64,000 nt of DNA from Chryseobacterium gleum. Its GTDB lineage: Bacteria; Bacteroidota; Bacteroidia; Flavobacteriales_D; Crocinitomicaceae. Both the position numbers and the translations under genes were made by a program. The stretch is taken from the NCBI GenBank assembly GCA_945888625.1, contig CAMDAH010000001.1, forward strand, positions 62,001-126,000. The letters are read 5' to 3'. The notes below the pieces were generated by a model. The model was not told the DNA's origin and did no database searches. It worked only from the letters and a program-made list of their open reading frames with translations. This document shows positions 22,860 to 32,410 of the stretch, piece after piece. Position 1 is the first letter of the stretch. Each line of letters starts with the position of its first letter.

Positions 22860-24659
22860 ATGATAAAATTTGTAGGAATAATTTTATTTGTTTCGACAGT
22901 AATTTCTCTCAAGGCGCAGTGGATAACCCACGGCCCGGTAACAGGTGGGGTAACGGATAGTTCTGCAAATCTATTTCTTCGTTGTTCAACGAATGAATCT
23001 TTTACAATTCAGCTTGATACAGATAGTTTATTTTCTAATCCTTTACTTTTTTCTAACGTAACCGATCCGGGTAAGGATTTTTCTGCCATAACAAGTTGTT
23101 CAGGACTTAATTCCAACACAATGTATTTTTATCGAGTTGTCTTTAATTCTAGTATAGATAATAAAAAAGGGTCATTTAGAACTTTCCCAGCTGAAGGATT
23201 ACCGAGTAATTTTTCTTTTGTAACCGGTTCTTGTCAAGAGACTCCAAACATGAAAGTGTTCGATGTCATTCCGACACATCATCCGCTTTTTATGGTGCAT
23301 TCAGGCGATTACACGTATCCAAGTTACCAGTTACCCGCCTCTTACCCTGTAGAGTGGAGTTCAATTGCTTTGTCTTATCGCAAAAGATATGAGGAATTGG
23401 TGATGAAAGACAAACTTCTGCCTTTTATCCCATTAGTGTATATGCCTGATGACGACGACAATTGGGGAATTAGTCGTACCCAACATATTGGGACCTCCTA
23501 TTCTGGGTCGTTTCCAAACATTCAAAATTTCATCAACACTAGTCCAATTTCTCAAGTGGAGAGAACTAATTGTTTACGAGGGTATCGCTATTTTTTTCCG
23601 GGTTATGCCACAATTGATACGACAGAAGGCCATTATCATAGTTTTAAAGTTGCTAATGCAGAATTTTTTGTAACGGACACTAGATCAATGGCGGATCCTT
23701 ATTCTGACGCTTACCAGTTTGATTCCATAACTGGATTGTGGTCATTTGTTCCGGATATAAGTCATTCAATTTTGGGGACAAATCAAATGAATTGGTTGTT
23801 AAATGGTTTATCAACTTCTACCGCAAAATGGAAGTTTATAGTGTCTGGGGTGCCCTTTAATCCTAAGTTTACAAAAATAATTGAAGCAGGTTTGCTGATT
23901 CAAGGATATGTTTTTAATGTTGCGGGAGAAAACGGGACAGGTTTACGTTTATCAACCTCTTTTGCGGATTGTTGGGGTGGGTATCCAGATGATATTACTA
24001 CGCTAATTCAACATGTTTCATCTCAGCAAATAAATAATATAATTGTATTGAGTGGTCAAACCCACAACAATGTTATGGATGACGGAACAAATAGTTTTTT
24101 CCCTGAGTTAAATGCCAGTGGATTGAGCGTTTCTTCCACCGAATTGGCATATCAGATGGCTTTAAATGCCCCATTATTTGGACAACCGCCTGTAGTTGAT
24201 TCCCTTTGGAATGCTGGTGGAAATGGTTTGTTTAACACCAATTTTAAAAATGGATTTGGCAAGGTGGATGTTTATGGACAAGATTCTGTTGTGTTGTGTG
24301 TGATCGACGAGGACAACATTACGTTAAGTTGTATGACGGTGTATGGCGATGGATCCGTAAATAATGACGCTGGGGTTAAACTAAATGGCTATTTGAGTTC
24401 TGCGTGGACAGTTTATCCAAATCCAAGCTCTAATTCGTTTATGTTGCGCTTTGATAACTTACCAGAAGAGCATGTTATTGTTTCGCTTTGCGGTTTAACC
24501 GGAGAGTTATATAAAGTTTGGAGCCACTACCCCTTTTCTATGACCAATAGTCACTCATTTCAACTGCCTGAATCAATACCAAATGGCATGTATTTATTAA
24601 AAGTACAGGGAGCGGAGAGTCTACTAAGTGTAGAAAAAAAGTTAGTAATAATCCGATAA
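22860..24659 (+). CDS. Secreted PhoD-like phosphatase with T9SS type A sorting domain
   Basis: 599 residues. A signal peptide is seen at 1-19 (ISLKAQ). The N-terminal Ig-like domain (HGPVTGGVTDSSANLFLR) and the metallophosphoesterase part match the alkaline phosphatase D family: SFVTGSCQET, MVHSGDYTYPS, IPLVYMPDDDDNWG, FFVTDTRSMADPYS, and IVLSGQTHNN (the usual form has GDxH there). The C-terminal about 80 residues are a T9SS sorting domain: WTVYPNPSSNSFML, LCGLTGELYKV, GMYLLKVQG. PhoD enzymes are Ca2+/Fe3+-dependent phosphodiesterases and phosphomonoesterases. Because the final His motif is GQTHNN rather than GDxH, activity is not certain. It follows the ssb terminator after 130 bases and stands alone. 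A TAATTTTG motif ends 4 bases before the ATG. Confidence 0.82.
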   Translation: MIKFVGIILFVSTVISLKAQWITHGPVTGGVTDSSANLFLRCSTNESFTIQLDTDSLFSNPLLFSNVTDPGKDFSAITSCSGLNSNTMYFYRVVFNSSIDNKKGSFRTFPAEGLPSNFSFVTGSCQETPNMKVFDVIPTHHPLFMVHSGDYTYPSYQLPASYPVEWSSIALSYRKRYEELVMKDKLLPFIPLVYMPDDDDNWGISRTQHIGTSYSGSFPNIQNFINTSPISQVERTNCLRGYRYFFPGYATIDTTEGHYHSFKVANAEFFVTDTRSMADPYSDAYQFDSITGLWSFVPDISHSILGTNQMNWLLNGLSTSTAKWKFIVSGVPFNPKFTKIIEAGLLIQGYVFNVAGENGTGLRLSTSFADCWGGYPDDITTLIQHVSSQQINNIIVLSGQTHNNVMDDGTNSFFPELNASGLSVSSTELAYQMALNAPLFGQPPVVDSLWNAGGNGLFNTNFKNGFGKVDVYGQDSVVLCVIDEDNITLSCMTVYGDGSVNNDAGVKLNGYLSSAWTVYPNPSSNSFMLRFDNLPEEHVIVSLCGLTGELYKVWSHYPFSMTNSHSFQLPESIPNGMYLLKVQGAESLLSVEKKLVIIR

Positions 24660-24760
24660 TTTCACGGGTTTTCATCAAAGTTATGTGCCTTTACCACGCC
24701 CTTAAAACGGACTAGGTGAAGCCAGTTTTCGGTGAATATTTAGCAAAATTTTATTGGCAA

Positions 24761-26215
24761 TTAATAATTTCTGTAATCATTCCATAATTGTGAGCGAAGT
24801 CCTAGTACAGGCAGGTATTGCGTATTTTTCGACTCTTGTGATCCGCTATTTATTATATTATATTGAAAGCCCATTTCAGCAAAAAGATTTATGGCGCCTT
24901 TTTGTGATATTTGGTAATTAAATTGAAGGTTTGCCCTAAAAAAGTTTACCTTTTCGCCTTGTCCAATGAATACCCCGTAATCGTAGGGGCGTAGAGTGTA
25001 AGGCTGGTAGACATCTGCTCCGAAAGATAAGTTATTTTGATCTACGCCTTTTAAGCCATAAGAAACAAACAGTTTTATTAACCGTTTTTTATTTTGCCAT
25101 TTAGTTTCTGCTAATAGTTCTGTAAAGTTAGCACCGAGAGGATGGCTTAGTGTGCTGTTGGAATTTCCGTAATTTTGAAGTGGTGTGAGGTGGGAATAGG
25201 TGTACGGTCTTACAGCATTGCCTTCCACACGGTAAAAAAAGGTATTAGCACCCTTTCCCCACCACCCTTTTATACCGATTTGCCCCCCTATTTTATTTGC
25301 CCACCAACCCGATTTATTTCGAAACTCCGACAGTAAAAACTCATCGATGATAAATTGAGAATAAAGCCGGTGTTTATTATATTTAAAGGTTATCCCTCCT
25401 CCAATTAAGACATTGTCTGATGAACCAATAGCGTACTCTTGGGGTCGATAAAAAACAAATGGATTTAAGTATTCGGGATCAAACCCTCTTTGTAGTAAGG
25501 TGTCCTTAGCTTGAAAGATAACGGATTCGAAAAAATTAATGTTAAGCCATGATGTCACATTCCAACTTAAAAAATGACTCGAGCCAAACTTTAAGCGCGT
25601 TTTGTTTTGATACTGCTCTGTTAATCCCTGATAAAGGATTGTATATTCAAGATGCCAAAAATTCGTTTGCATTTTACCAAAAGCATAGGGCTTGCCATAG
25701 TCACTTAGAAAAAGCGATCTGCACCCTTCCCCGATGAAATTCTTGTCTAAGCCCAATTGAAAGTTAAAAAACTTATGCGGTTGAAAGGCAATTCTTCCCA
25801 TTGGGGAAACTCCCATGATCGTATTTGGTTGATCATTATATTCTTGGTAAGGAACATTAAAATTGTTTCCGGCCTCTTGGAAATAACAAATCCCCCCCAC
25901 CCTATAATACCACTTTTTACCTGGCGAACCTTCCAGGAAACCACCCCCTCCAATTCGAAAATGTGTTGCTTCATTTTGTTGTACTCCAAGGTCCAAAATG
26001 GGGATGAGTGAGGTATTGCTTTTGAGTTTAAAACCAGTATTTTTCGCAATATTTAATTGAATAGCAGGGTAAAAGTTGTCGTGACATGTTATTTGAGCGG
26101 TTTTTAAGCTATCATTTGGCCGCGGCTCAACTAACCAATCTACCGCAATTTGTGCCCTTGAGATGGTACATATACAGCAAATAAAAATCAATAAAACGCC
26201 CGCTTTAATAATCAT
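24761..26215 (-). CDS. RemB-like outer-membrane beta-barrel protein (paralogue 2)
   Basis: 484 residues with an N-terminal signal peptide (ending ISRAQ) and alternating polar/hydrophobic strands to the end. Shared marks of the RemB / capsule-assembly-Wzi-like group are NFIGEGCRSLFLSDYG, HFLSWNVTSWLNINFFE, PEYLNPFVFYRP, SSDNVLIGGGITFKY, QFIIDEFLLSEF and RPYTYSH. In Flavobacterium, RemB is an outer-membrane protein tied to gliding; the general family function is unknown. The C-terminus ends in an aromatic-rich LWNDYRNY. It overlaps the neighbouring paralogue by 11 bases, so both are made from one mRNA. A run of seven G (C on the + strand, 25892-25898) lies inside. Confidence 0.72.
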   Translation of the reverse strand: MIIKAGVLLIFICCICTISRAQIAVDWLVEPRPNDSLKTAQITCHDNFYPAIQLNIAKNTGFKLKSNTSLIPILDLGVQQNEATHFRIGGGGFLEGSPGKKWYYRVGGICYFQEAGNNFNVPYQEYNDQPNTIMGVSPMGRIAFQPHKFFNFQLGLDKNFIGEGCRSLFLSDYGKPYAFGKMQTNFWHLEYTILYQGLTEQYQNKTRLKFGSSHFLSWNVTSWLNINFFESVIFQAKDTLLQRGFDPEYLNPFVFYRPQEYAIGSSDNVLIGGGITFKYNKHRLYSQFIIDEFLLSEFRNKSGWWANKIGGQIGIKGWWGKGANTFFYRVEGNAVRPYTYSHLTPLQNYGNSNSTLSHPLGANFTELLAETKWQNKKRLIKLFVSYGLKGVDQNNLSFGADVYQPYTLRPYDYGVFIGQGEKVNFFRANLQFNYQISQKGAINLFAEMGFQYNIINSGSQESKNTQYLPVLGLRSQLWNDYRNY

Positions 26216-27737
26216 TGTAATGGTTCATTAAACTTGTTCGTATACCCACATTAAGCAGTAGATTTTTCTGATCAATAGAAGAAGAATTAAATCGGTATGT
26301 TAAATTAGAAAAGACACTTAAATTAAGATTTTTATTAATTTGATAAGAGAGTTCCACTTGTTCAAGGGCGAGCCAATTATTATCAGGGGTACTATACTTC
26401 GTTATAGGTAATAGGTAATTTTTTTGATGGCCGATTAATTGGTATACAATTGATTTACCTTCCACGGAAAAGTATTTCCACCTCCAGTTTATTCGCACCA
26501 CGATTTCTCTAAACCCATTTCCTTTGGTATGGGCCAAGGGTAAATTATACTGTGAATAAGAAAGAAATTGTGCAGGAGCTTGATACATGTGGCTTGACAC
26601 TTGATTGTATTCCAACTGCATGAAAAGGGATTCCAATCCAACGAATTCATAGGAACGGCAACCTAGTTGAAAAGCGGTCTCCATCTTCTTCCAACGCGCA
26701 AATGCCGCTTGGCCATAAAGACGGATGTTGGAATTAATCACCCAGTTGAAATTCAACCCTGTAATGGCATACGCCGTACTGTCCGACACGAGATGTGCTA
26801 AAAATGGGATAGGGCTGTAATACAAAGGGTTTAAGGTGCTCGTTTTTATTGAATCCCCTTTCGCCCAAATGGCCCCATCAAACAAACTAATTGTCAAACG
26901 GCTAGTTGCCGCAAAACTAATGTAATTTAAAGCAAGCCCTTTAGCTTGGTAATTTCCTTCCACGGTCGTATAGTTCGGTTTACGCACTAAATTTAATAAG
27001 CGACTTCGTAAGTAATTGAACGTCCAACGTGGAAAAAACTGATAGTCTATGCGTATGTATGGTGAGCCAATGGAATTATCAGAAAGCAATAGAGACCGGT
27101 ATCCAGCCCCTATAAATTGTTGATTATTTCCTGCGATAAACGTAATTTTATTTGTTGCTCGAAAGACAAAATTACCAATTGCGTAGCCATAATCAAAACC
27201 GCTATTTTTAAATGGTTTAGTCCTTGCGGCGCCAGGAACAACCGCGTTTTGAACGTTGTATTGATTATTAATGGTAGGATAAATTTCGCCATGTCCACTC
27301 ATGTAGGAACTTTCGTAAGAACTGAATCGTGCTTGATTTTCATAAAAGGAGGTCGAAAATGAAAACCGAGGAGTGATGTCGCCTAAAATTATAATTCCAC
27401 GGCTATTTTGATATAAAAATTGATTGCTTGAATCAAGTAAATCGTTTCCTAATGAAAAGTGACAAAGCGGTGAAATTTCCAGTTTAAAATCTTCTCCGCA
27501 TACTTTGATGAGGTGCTCGTCTCTAAACCTTTTCATTTTAGAGAGAAGTAAAGTATCGTTTTTTCTTACCCCAAACATGCACGTCCATTTTTCTTGGTTC
27601 TTGCTTATTGGGAGAAATGATGCGCTTGTATTTTTTTTAAAGAGTTGGTCTTTAAAATAAGTTCCAATGGGCTCCAATTGACTCTGCCCAGTAGCACAAT
27701 GGCAAATTAAAATAAATAAGATAAGTTTATTATTCAT
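26205..27737 (-). CDS. RemB-like outer-membrane beta-barrel protein (paralogue 1)
   Basis: 510 residues with a signal peptide at about 1-18 (HCATGQSQ). It shares the core of its neighbour: NQQFIGAGYRSLLLSDNS, LNYISFAATSRLTISLFDG, NPLYYSPIPFLAH, and a C-terminus LMNHYNDY like LWNDYRNY. Identity looks low, so the duplication is old. It has 16-18 probable transmembrane beta strands by eye. It overlaps CysQ by 4 bases and the paralogue by 11, giving a compact cysQ-remB1-remB2 arrangement. No enzyme motif was seen. Function is unknown; a surface or gliding/capsule role is inferred from the family. Confidence 0.68.
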   Translation of the reverse strand: MNNKLILFILICHCATGQSQLEPIGTYFKDQLFKKNTSASFLPISKNQEKWTCMFGVRKNDTLLLSKMKRFRDEHLIKVCGEDFKLEISPLCHFSLGNDLLDSSNQFLYQNSRGIIILGDITPRFSFSTSFYENQARFSSYESSYMSGHGEIYPTINNQYNVQNAVVPGAARTKPFKNSGFDYGYAIGNFVFRATNKITFIAGNNQQFIGAGYRSLLLSDNSIGSPYIRIDYQFFPRWTFNYLRSRLLNLVRKPNYTTVEGNYQAKGLALNYISFAATSRLTISLFDGAIWAKGDSIKTSTLNPLYYSPIPFLAHLVSDSTAYAITGLNFNWVINSNIRLYGQAAFARWKKMETAFQLGCRSYEFVGLESLFMQLEYNQVSSHMYQAPAQFLSYSQYNLPLAHTKGNGFREIVVRINWRWKYFSVEGKSIVYQLIGHQKNYLLPITKYSTPDNNWLALEQVELSYQINKNLNLSVFSNLTYRFNSSSIDQKNLLLNVGIRTSLMNHYNDY

Positions 27738-28540
27738 GGATAACGAGCTATAAACCCCTTTGATTTTGCTATAAAAAAAGGATTGGTAAGGTCTTCTTTG
27801 TTATATCGCAATCGTGTTCCTTCTATGGCGTGGTTTACTTCGCCCCCCAAAGCCTCTAAAATAGCTTGACCAGCGGCAATATCCCATTCCATTGTTGGGG
27901 CAAAGCGAGGGTAGACATCCGCTTTTCCATTCGCAAGATCAAAAAACTTTAAAGAAGAACCCTTCGATAGATACTCAACATCTCTTGATATCAGCACCAG
28001 CTCTTCATAGTATTTTTTTCCTAATTCAGAAGGATGGCTTCTTGACCCAATAATGATTAAGGGATGATTAATACCGGCTCCCTCAGGTATATGTTTCCAT
28101 TTTGAGGGTTCGTTGACATCTCTAAAAGAGCAGGTGAAAACCCCCATTTCTTTTCCTCCAAATAGTATTTCTTCATATACTGGTGAGGCAATAAGGCCAA
28201 AAACAGGATAAGTTCCTTCAATAAAGGCGATATTCACAGCAAATTCCCCATTTTTACTAACAAATTCCTTTGTCCCATCAAGTGGATCTACACACCAAAA
28301 ATTTTCCCAGCTCGACCTTTCCTTGTATTTTGTATGAAGAGTTTCTTCGCTTGTAATGGGAAATCCTAGAGGAGACAAATAATCGTTAATAATTTTTGAA
28401 GAACTTAGATCGGCATTTGTTAAGGGAGAGCCATCTTCTTTGTAATCAAGGTCAATTACCCCATTGTAAATGCGCATTATTTCTTTCGAGGCCTCTATCG
28501 CGGCATGAATGGCTGTTAAATATTTTTCTTTGATTAACAA
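27734..28540 (-). CDS. cysQ: 3'(2'),5'-bisphosphate nucleotidase CysQ
   Basis: 268 residues, inositol monophosphatase superfamily. Metal-binding motifs are DGSPLTNADLSSS, SEETLHTKYKER, WCVDPLDGTKEFVSKNGEF and the C-terminal PTMEWDIAAGQAIL. CysQ hydrolyses 3'-phosphoadenosine 5'-phosphate (PAP) to AMP, which prevents inhibition of sulfur assimilation and RNA-degrading enzymes. The start is a TTG at 28540, directly after the scoB stop (5 bases); no ATG exists within the first 20 residues, and the TTG gives the usual N-terminus. It overlaps the RemB-like gene by 4 bases. Confidence 0.9.
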   Translation of the reverse strand: MLIKEKYLTAIHAAIEASKEIMRIYNGVIDLDYKEDGSPLTNADLSSSKIINDYLSPLGFPITSEETLHTKYKERSSWENFWCVDPLDGTKEFVSKNGEFAVNIAFIEGTYPVFGLIASPVYEEILFGGKEMGVFTCSFRDVNEPSKWKHIPEGAGINHPLIIIGSRSHPSELGKKYYEELVLISRDVEYLSKGSSLKFFDLANGKADVYPRFAPTMEWDIAAGQAILEALGGEVNHAIEGTRLRYNKEDLTNPFFIAKSKGFIARYP

Positions 28541-28545
28541 GCGGC

Positions 28546-29202
28546 TTAGAGTTGCATTTCAGGCACAAATTTAGGCACAATTAACAGCCCTTCTGTTTTG
28601 CCTACAATTTCCTCAACGGATACGCCGGGAGCCCGTTCAATTAAGTGAAAAGACCCATCGATGATTTCCAGAACGGCTAATTCAGTAACTACTTTTTTTA
28701 CACATCCAACTCCTGTTAAAGGAAGCGTACAGTTTTTCAATAATTTAGATTCTCCAGCCTTATTGCTGTGCATCATTGCGACAATTATATTATCTGCTGA
28801 GGCAACAAGGTCCATTGCACCACCCATTCCCTTCACCATTTTGCCCGGAATTTTCCAATTGGCAATATCGCCATTTTGTGAAACCTCCATCGCACCTAAT
28901 ACGGTCAGTTGAACATGTTGTCCACGAATCATCGCAAAGGAGTCTGCCGAATCGAAAAAGGAAGCCCCTGGAAGTGTAGTTATAGTTTGTTTCCCCGCAT
29001 TAATTAGATCAGCATCTTCTTCCCCTTCAAAAGGAAAGGGCCCCATTCCAAGTACGCCATTTTCCGATTGAAATTCCACTTCTATCCCTTCTGGAATATA
29101 ATTTGCGACTAGTGTAGGAATGCCAATACCAAGATTAACATACCACCCGTTACGTAATTCTTGCGCAATTCTTTTCGCTATACCAATTTTATCAAGTGCC
29201 AT
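28546..29202 (-). CDS. scoB: 3-oxoacid CoA-transferase subunit B
   Basis: 218 residues with the family-typical GWYVNLGIGIPTLVANY, and the catalytic Glu in FQSENGVLGMGP. GGAMDLVASADNIIV and CTLPLTGVGCVKKVVTELAV are further conserved parts. With subunit A it forms succinyl-CoA:3-ketoacid (acetoacetate) CoA-transferase, which activates acetoacetate using succinyl-CoA. The start ATG at 29202 abuts the scoA stop, so translation is coupled. A pair of genes is the normal bacterial arrangement. Confidence 0.95.
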   Translation of the reverse strand: MALDKIGIAKRIAQELRNGWYVNLGIGIPTLVANYIPEGIEVEFQSENGVLGMGPFPFEGEEDADLINAGKQTITTLPGASFFDSADSFAMIRGQHVQLTVLGAMEVSQNGDIANWKIPGKMVKGMGGAMDLVASADNIIVAMMHSNKAGESKLLKNCTLPLTGVGCVKKVVTELAVLEIIDGSFHLIERAPGVSVEEIVGKTEGLLIVPKFVPEMQL

Positions 29203-29901
29203 TTAATCTTTTTTTCTTACCGTTCTCTGCTCAATTCTTTTTTCGAATGCCTTTCCTTGAAAAATGCGCTGAACGAATATACCCGGAGTATGAATTTCAT
29301 TTGGGTCAAGTGAACCCGCGGGCACTAACTCCTCTACTTCTGCAACAGTTATTTTTCCAGCCATCGCCATCAAAGGGTTAAAATTTCTTGCGGAAGCCTT
29401 ATAGATTAAGTTCCCAGCAGTATCTCCTTTCCAAGCCTTTACGATAGCAAAATCAGCTGTTAGCGCCTCTTCAAGTATGTGTGGTTTCCCATTATAGACA
29501 CGGACTTCTTTTCCTTCGGCTATTTCTGTTCCAAATCCTGCGGGCGTATAAAAAGCGGGAATACCCGCCCCTCCTGCTCTGCATCTTTCAGCTAAACTGC
29601 CTTGTGGAATAAGATCAACCTCTAATTCGCCAGAAAGCATTTGTCTTTCGAATTCATCGTTTTCACCCACATAAGAGCTGATCATTTTTTTGATTTGTTT
29701 TGATTCTAGCAATAAACCTAGTCCAAAACCATCTACGCCTGCATTATTTGAAATGCAGGTGAGGTTCTTCTTACCTTTTTTAACAAGTTCTAGGATTGAA
29801 TTTTCAGGAATCCCACATAAGCCAAAGCCACCCAGCATAAGGGTCATTCCGTCTTCTAATCCGTCAAGCGCTATATTTGCGTCAGAGACTACTTTATTCA
29901 T
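29203..29901 (-). CDS. scoA: 3-oxoacid CoA-transferase subunit A
   Basis: 232 residues with the glycine-rich CoA-transferase type I motif [13 protein letters not shown] near residue 25, [14 protein letters not shown], and [19 protein letters not shown]. It partners the scoB product and comes before it in the operon with no gap. The C-terminus is basic. Its start is 2 bases downstream of the class A PBP stop codon, so the CoA-transferase genes seem to be read from the same long minus-strand transcript as the cell-wall genes, with no clear functional link. Confidence 0.95.
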   Translation of the reverse strand: MNKVVSDANIALDGLEDGMTLMLGGFGLCGIPENSILELVKKGKKNLTCISNNAGVDGFGLGLLLESKQIKKMISSYVGENDEFERQMLSGELEVDLIPQGSLAERCRAGGAGIPAFYTPAGFGTEIAEGKEVRVYNGKPHILEEALTADFAIVKAWKGDTAGNLIYKASARNFNPLMAMAGKITVAEVEELVPAGSLDPNEIHTPGIFVQRIFQGKAFEKRIEQRTVRKKD

Positions 29902-29903
29902 TT

Positions 29904-32390
29904 TTAGAAATTATTTTCAAATGGTTTGTCCTCTTCGATAATTAACGTTTCTATAGGCGAGTCAACGCATTCAAATTTTCTACTATCATAGTCTGGAGGT
30001 TCAGCAAAATCTAACGTAGATAAACCAACATGGCTATCCTTGTACACTTGTTTCATATAGAGGCCGTAAATAGGCAAAGCCATTCGAGCTCCTTGACCGT
30101 AGTTCATTGATTTGAATCTTACTGAGCGGTCTTCAGCACCTACCCAAATACCGGTAACTAAATCTGGTGTTATGCCAATAAACCAACCGTCAGAATTATT
30201 TTGTGTTGTCCCTGTTTTGCCGGCTGTAGGTGCAATTGTCCCATATCTTCCGCTTCTCAGACTCGCTCCCGTTCCTCTTTCTATCACACCCTTCATCATT
30301 TTTAGTATTTCATACGATACGGTGGAATTAAGTGCTTGATTTTTTTCTTCTGTTGCCTCATAGATTACTTTTCCGTTGCGGTCTTCTATTCGCGCAATTA
30401 TGGTGGGTCTAATATAAACGCCATTATTTGGAAAAATGCATTGCGCAGCCACAAGTTCGTAGAGCGACAGGTCCATACTTCCTAAACACATTGAGGGCAC
30501 AACATCATCAGGGCGAAGTTTTATTCCAACACTTTTCAATAATTTTTCAACTTGAAAGGGTCCACCTTTTTTAGCAACAGGATTAAATTCGCCCATTTTA
30601 GCCATCACGGCTACTGTTGTTGGATTTGACGATAAAGCAAGGCCGTCGCGCATGGTGGCAGCAGGAGTGCCGCTTGGGCAATATTTCCCCACAACCCTAT
30701 TGTTATTATCTACGAGGTTTAAGCAGTATTCAGATGATCTGAAAGAGGAACACGGATTCACAACACCTTGAGAAAGCGCTGCGGCATATACGAAAGGTTT
30801 AATTGTAGAACCCACTTGTCTTTTACCAAGACGAACATGGTCATAAGCAAAATGCGAAAAATTAATTCCACCAACCCATGCTCGAACAAACCCAGTTCCT
30901 GGTTCAATGGAAACCAAGCCAGCGTGTAAAAAAGCCTTGTAATATCTTATTGAGTCGTTGGGGGACATAAGGGTATCTCGCGTTCCTTTCCAAGAAAAAA
31001 CACTCATGGCCACTTTTTTGTTAAATACCTTAGTGATTTCCTCGGCGCTATATCCCGCTTCTACCAAATTTTTATAACGATCGGTTGATTTTCTCGCATT
31101 GCTCATAATTTGGTTTACCACTGCTTGATTTATGTCGTTAGAGAAGGGAAAATTTTTTAATCCTCTGTTGTTTTGATTAAATGCCGGTTGCAACGTTTTT
31201 TTTATGTGTTCTTCCACGGCATTTTCAGCATATTTTTGTAGATGAGAATTAATGGTGGTGTATATTTTTAAGCCATCGCTGTAAATATCGTAAGGCCTTC
31301 CATCTTCTCTTGCAATTTTAAGTACGCCGTCTTTTTTTTCTAGCAATAAATTCGTGATTTCTTTTCGCAAGGATTCTTTAAAGTAAGCACCAGCGCCGTT
31401 TTTGTGGTCCACTACTTGATAATTAGTAATAAGGGGTAGTTTGCTTAAAGAGTCAAACTCACTCTTACTCAGTGTGTTTTTTAATGCATCATTGTTATTT
31501 TCGCTATTTTTTAACCACTGAAACAATACTTGATTTCTTCTAGACACTGCTCTTGATGAGTCTTTGGCCCTTCCTTCTGCTATTTGCACACTACTTACCT
31601 CACCCAATCCCACTCCTAACTTAGCAGCAATTTTTTTTCTATAGTTCGTGGTTTTATATTTGTAAGGATTAAAAAGGCTTGGGTTTTTACACATTCCCAC
31701 GAGCATTGCCGCTTCAATTTTAGATAGGTTTTTAGTGTTTTTATTAAAGTAAACCTTCGCAGCGTTTTCAATTCCAACTGCATTGTATAGAAAATCAAAT
31801 TGATTAAGGTACATGGTAATAATTTCCTCTTTGGTATAAATTGATTCAAGCCTTGTTGCAATTATATTTTCTCTCGCTTTTTCTCCTAATCTGCTAATTT
31901 TTCCTGCAAATCCGCCGAAAATCCGCACACGCGTTTCTCCATTTGCTCGTGCTATTTCGTCGCGTTGTCTTTGCTGCAGCGTAAATAGCAACTTGGCTAA
32001 TTGTTGAGGAATAGTAGAGGCGCCACCAGCTCTACCCAGCGAAGAAAGAGAACGTGCAATCGATCTAAAATCCACCCCAGAGTGTTTCATGAAGCGCTCA
32101 TCTTCTGTTGAAATTAAAGCATCAAATACGTAGGGGGAGATATCCTTATAATTTGCACTTGTTCTATTAATTTGCCAGTATCGCCCGAGCGTATCACCTT
32201 CCTGACCTAATATAAGAGATGCTTGTAACTCAGGGGGATTGTCGAGCATGGATACAGGTGGAAGATCGTCTTCAGACTGAAAAATCAAGAGTGATGAAAT
32301 AAATAGAAAAGGAAACATTGCCGCTCCCCAAAACAAAAAGGTAAAAACTCTTTTGTTTTTATCCCCTAGCTGTTCATTATTTTTTTTCAT
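29904..32390 (-). CDS. Class A penicillin-binding protein (bifunctional transglycosylase/transpeptidase)
   Basis: 828 residues. One membrane anchor lies at about 17-37. The GT51 glycosyltransferase domain (about 70-260) has its catalytic Glu in [12 protein letters not shown], followed by [15 protein letters not shown] and [21 protein letters not shown]. The transpeptidase domain (about 420-780) has SxxK in [10 protein letters not shown], SxN in LSSNPTTVA and KTGTT. It makes and cross-links glycan strands at the inner-membrane surface. It sits right after rodA in the elongation operon (20-base gap), which fits a role in sidewall growth together with MreBCD, PBP2 and RodA. Confidence 0.95.
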   Translation of the reverse strand: MKKNNEQLGDKNKRVFTFLFWGAAMFPFLFISSLLIFQSEDDLPPVSMLDNPPELQASLILGQEGDTLGRYWQINRTSANYKDISPYVFDALISTEDERFMKHSGVDFRSIARSLSSLGRAGGASTIPQQLAKLLFTLQQRQRDEIARANGETRVRIFGGFAGKISRLGEKARENIIATRLESIYTKEEIITMYLNQFDFLYNAVGIENAAKVYFNKNTKNLSKIEAAMLVGMCKNPSLFNPYKYKTTNYRKKIAAKLGVGLGEVSSVQIAEGRAKDSSRAVSRRNQVLFQWLKNSENNNDALKNTLSKSEFDSLSKLPLITNYQVVDHKNGAGAYFKESLRKEITNLLLEKKDGVLKIAREDGRPYDIYSDGLKIYTTINSHLQKYAENAVEEHIKKTLQPAFNQNNRGLKNFPFSNDINQAVVNQIMSNARKSTDRYKNLVEAGYSAEEITKVFNKKVAMSVFSWKGTRDTLMSPNDSIRYYKAFLHAGLVSIEPGTGFVRAWVGGINFSHFAYDHVRLGKRQVGSTIKPFVYAAALSQGVVNPCSSFRSSEYCLNLVDNNNRVVGKYCPSGTPAATMRDGLALSSNPTTVAVMAKMGEFNPVAKKGGPFQVEKLLKSVGIKLRPDDVVPSMCLGSMDLSLYELVAAQCIFPNNGVYIRPTIIARIEDRNGKVIYEATEEKNQALNSTVSYEILKMMKGVIERGTGASLRSGRYGTIAPTAGKTGTTQNNSDGWFIGITPDLVTGIWVGAEDRSVRFKSMNYGQGARMALPIYGLYMKQVYKDSHVGLSTLDFAEPPDYDSRKFECVDSPIETLIIEEDKPFENNF

Positions 32391-32410
32391 TCATTAAAAT
32401 TACTGAAAAA

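Noticed and set aside
21226-22860. ssb cluster as part of a prophage or integrated element
   Set aside because: No integrase, recombinase, phage structural gene or att-like repeat was seen; flanks are normal chromosomal genes.
25892-25898. C7 runs in the RemB-like gene and in purH (38274-38280) as phase-variable tracts
   Set aside because: Seven bases is short, and the purH run lies in an essential conserved gene, so it is more likely chance.
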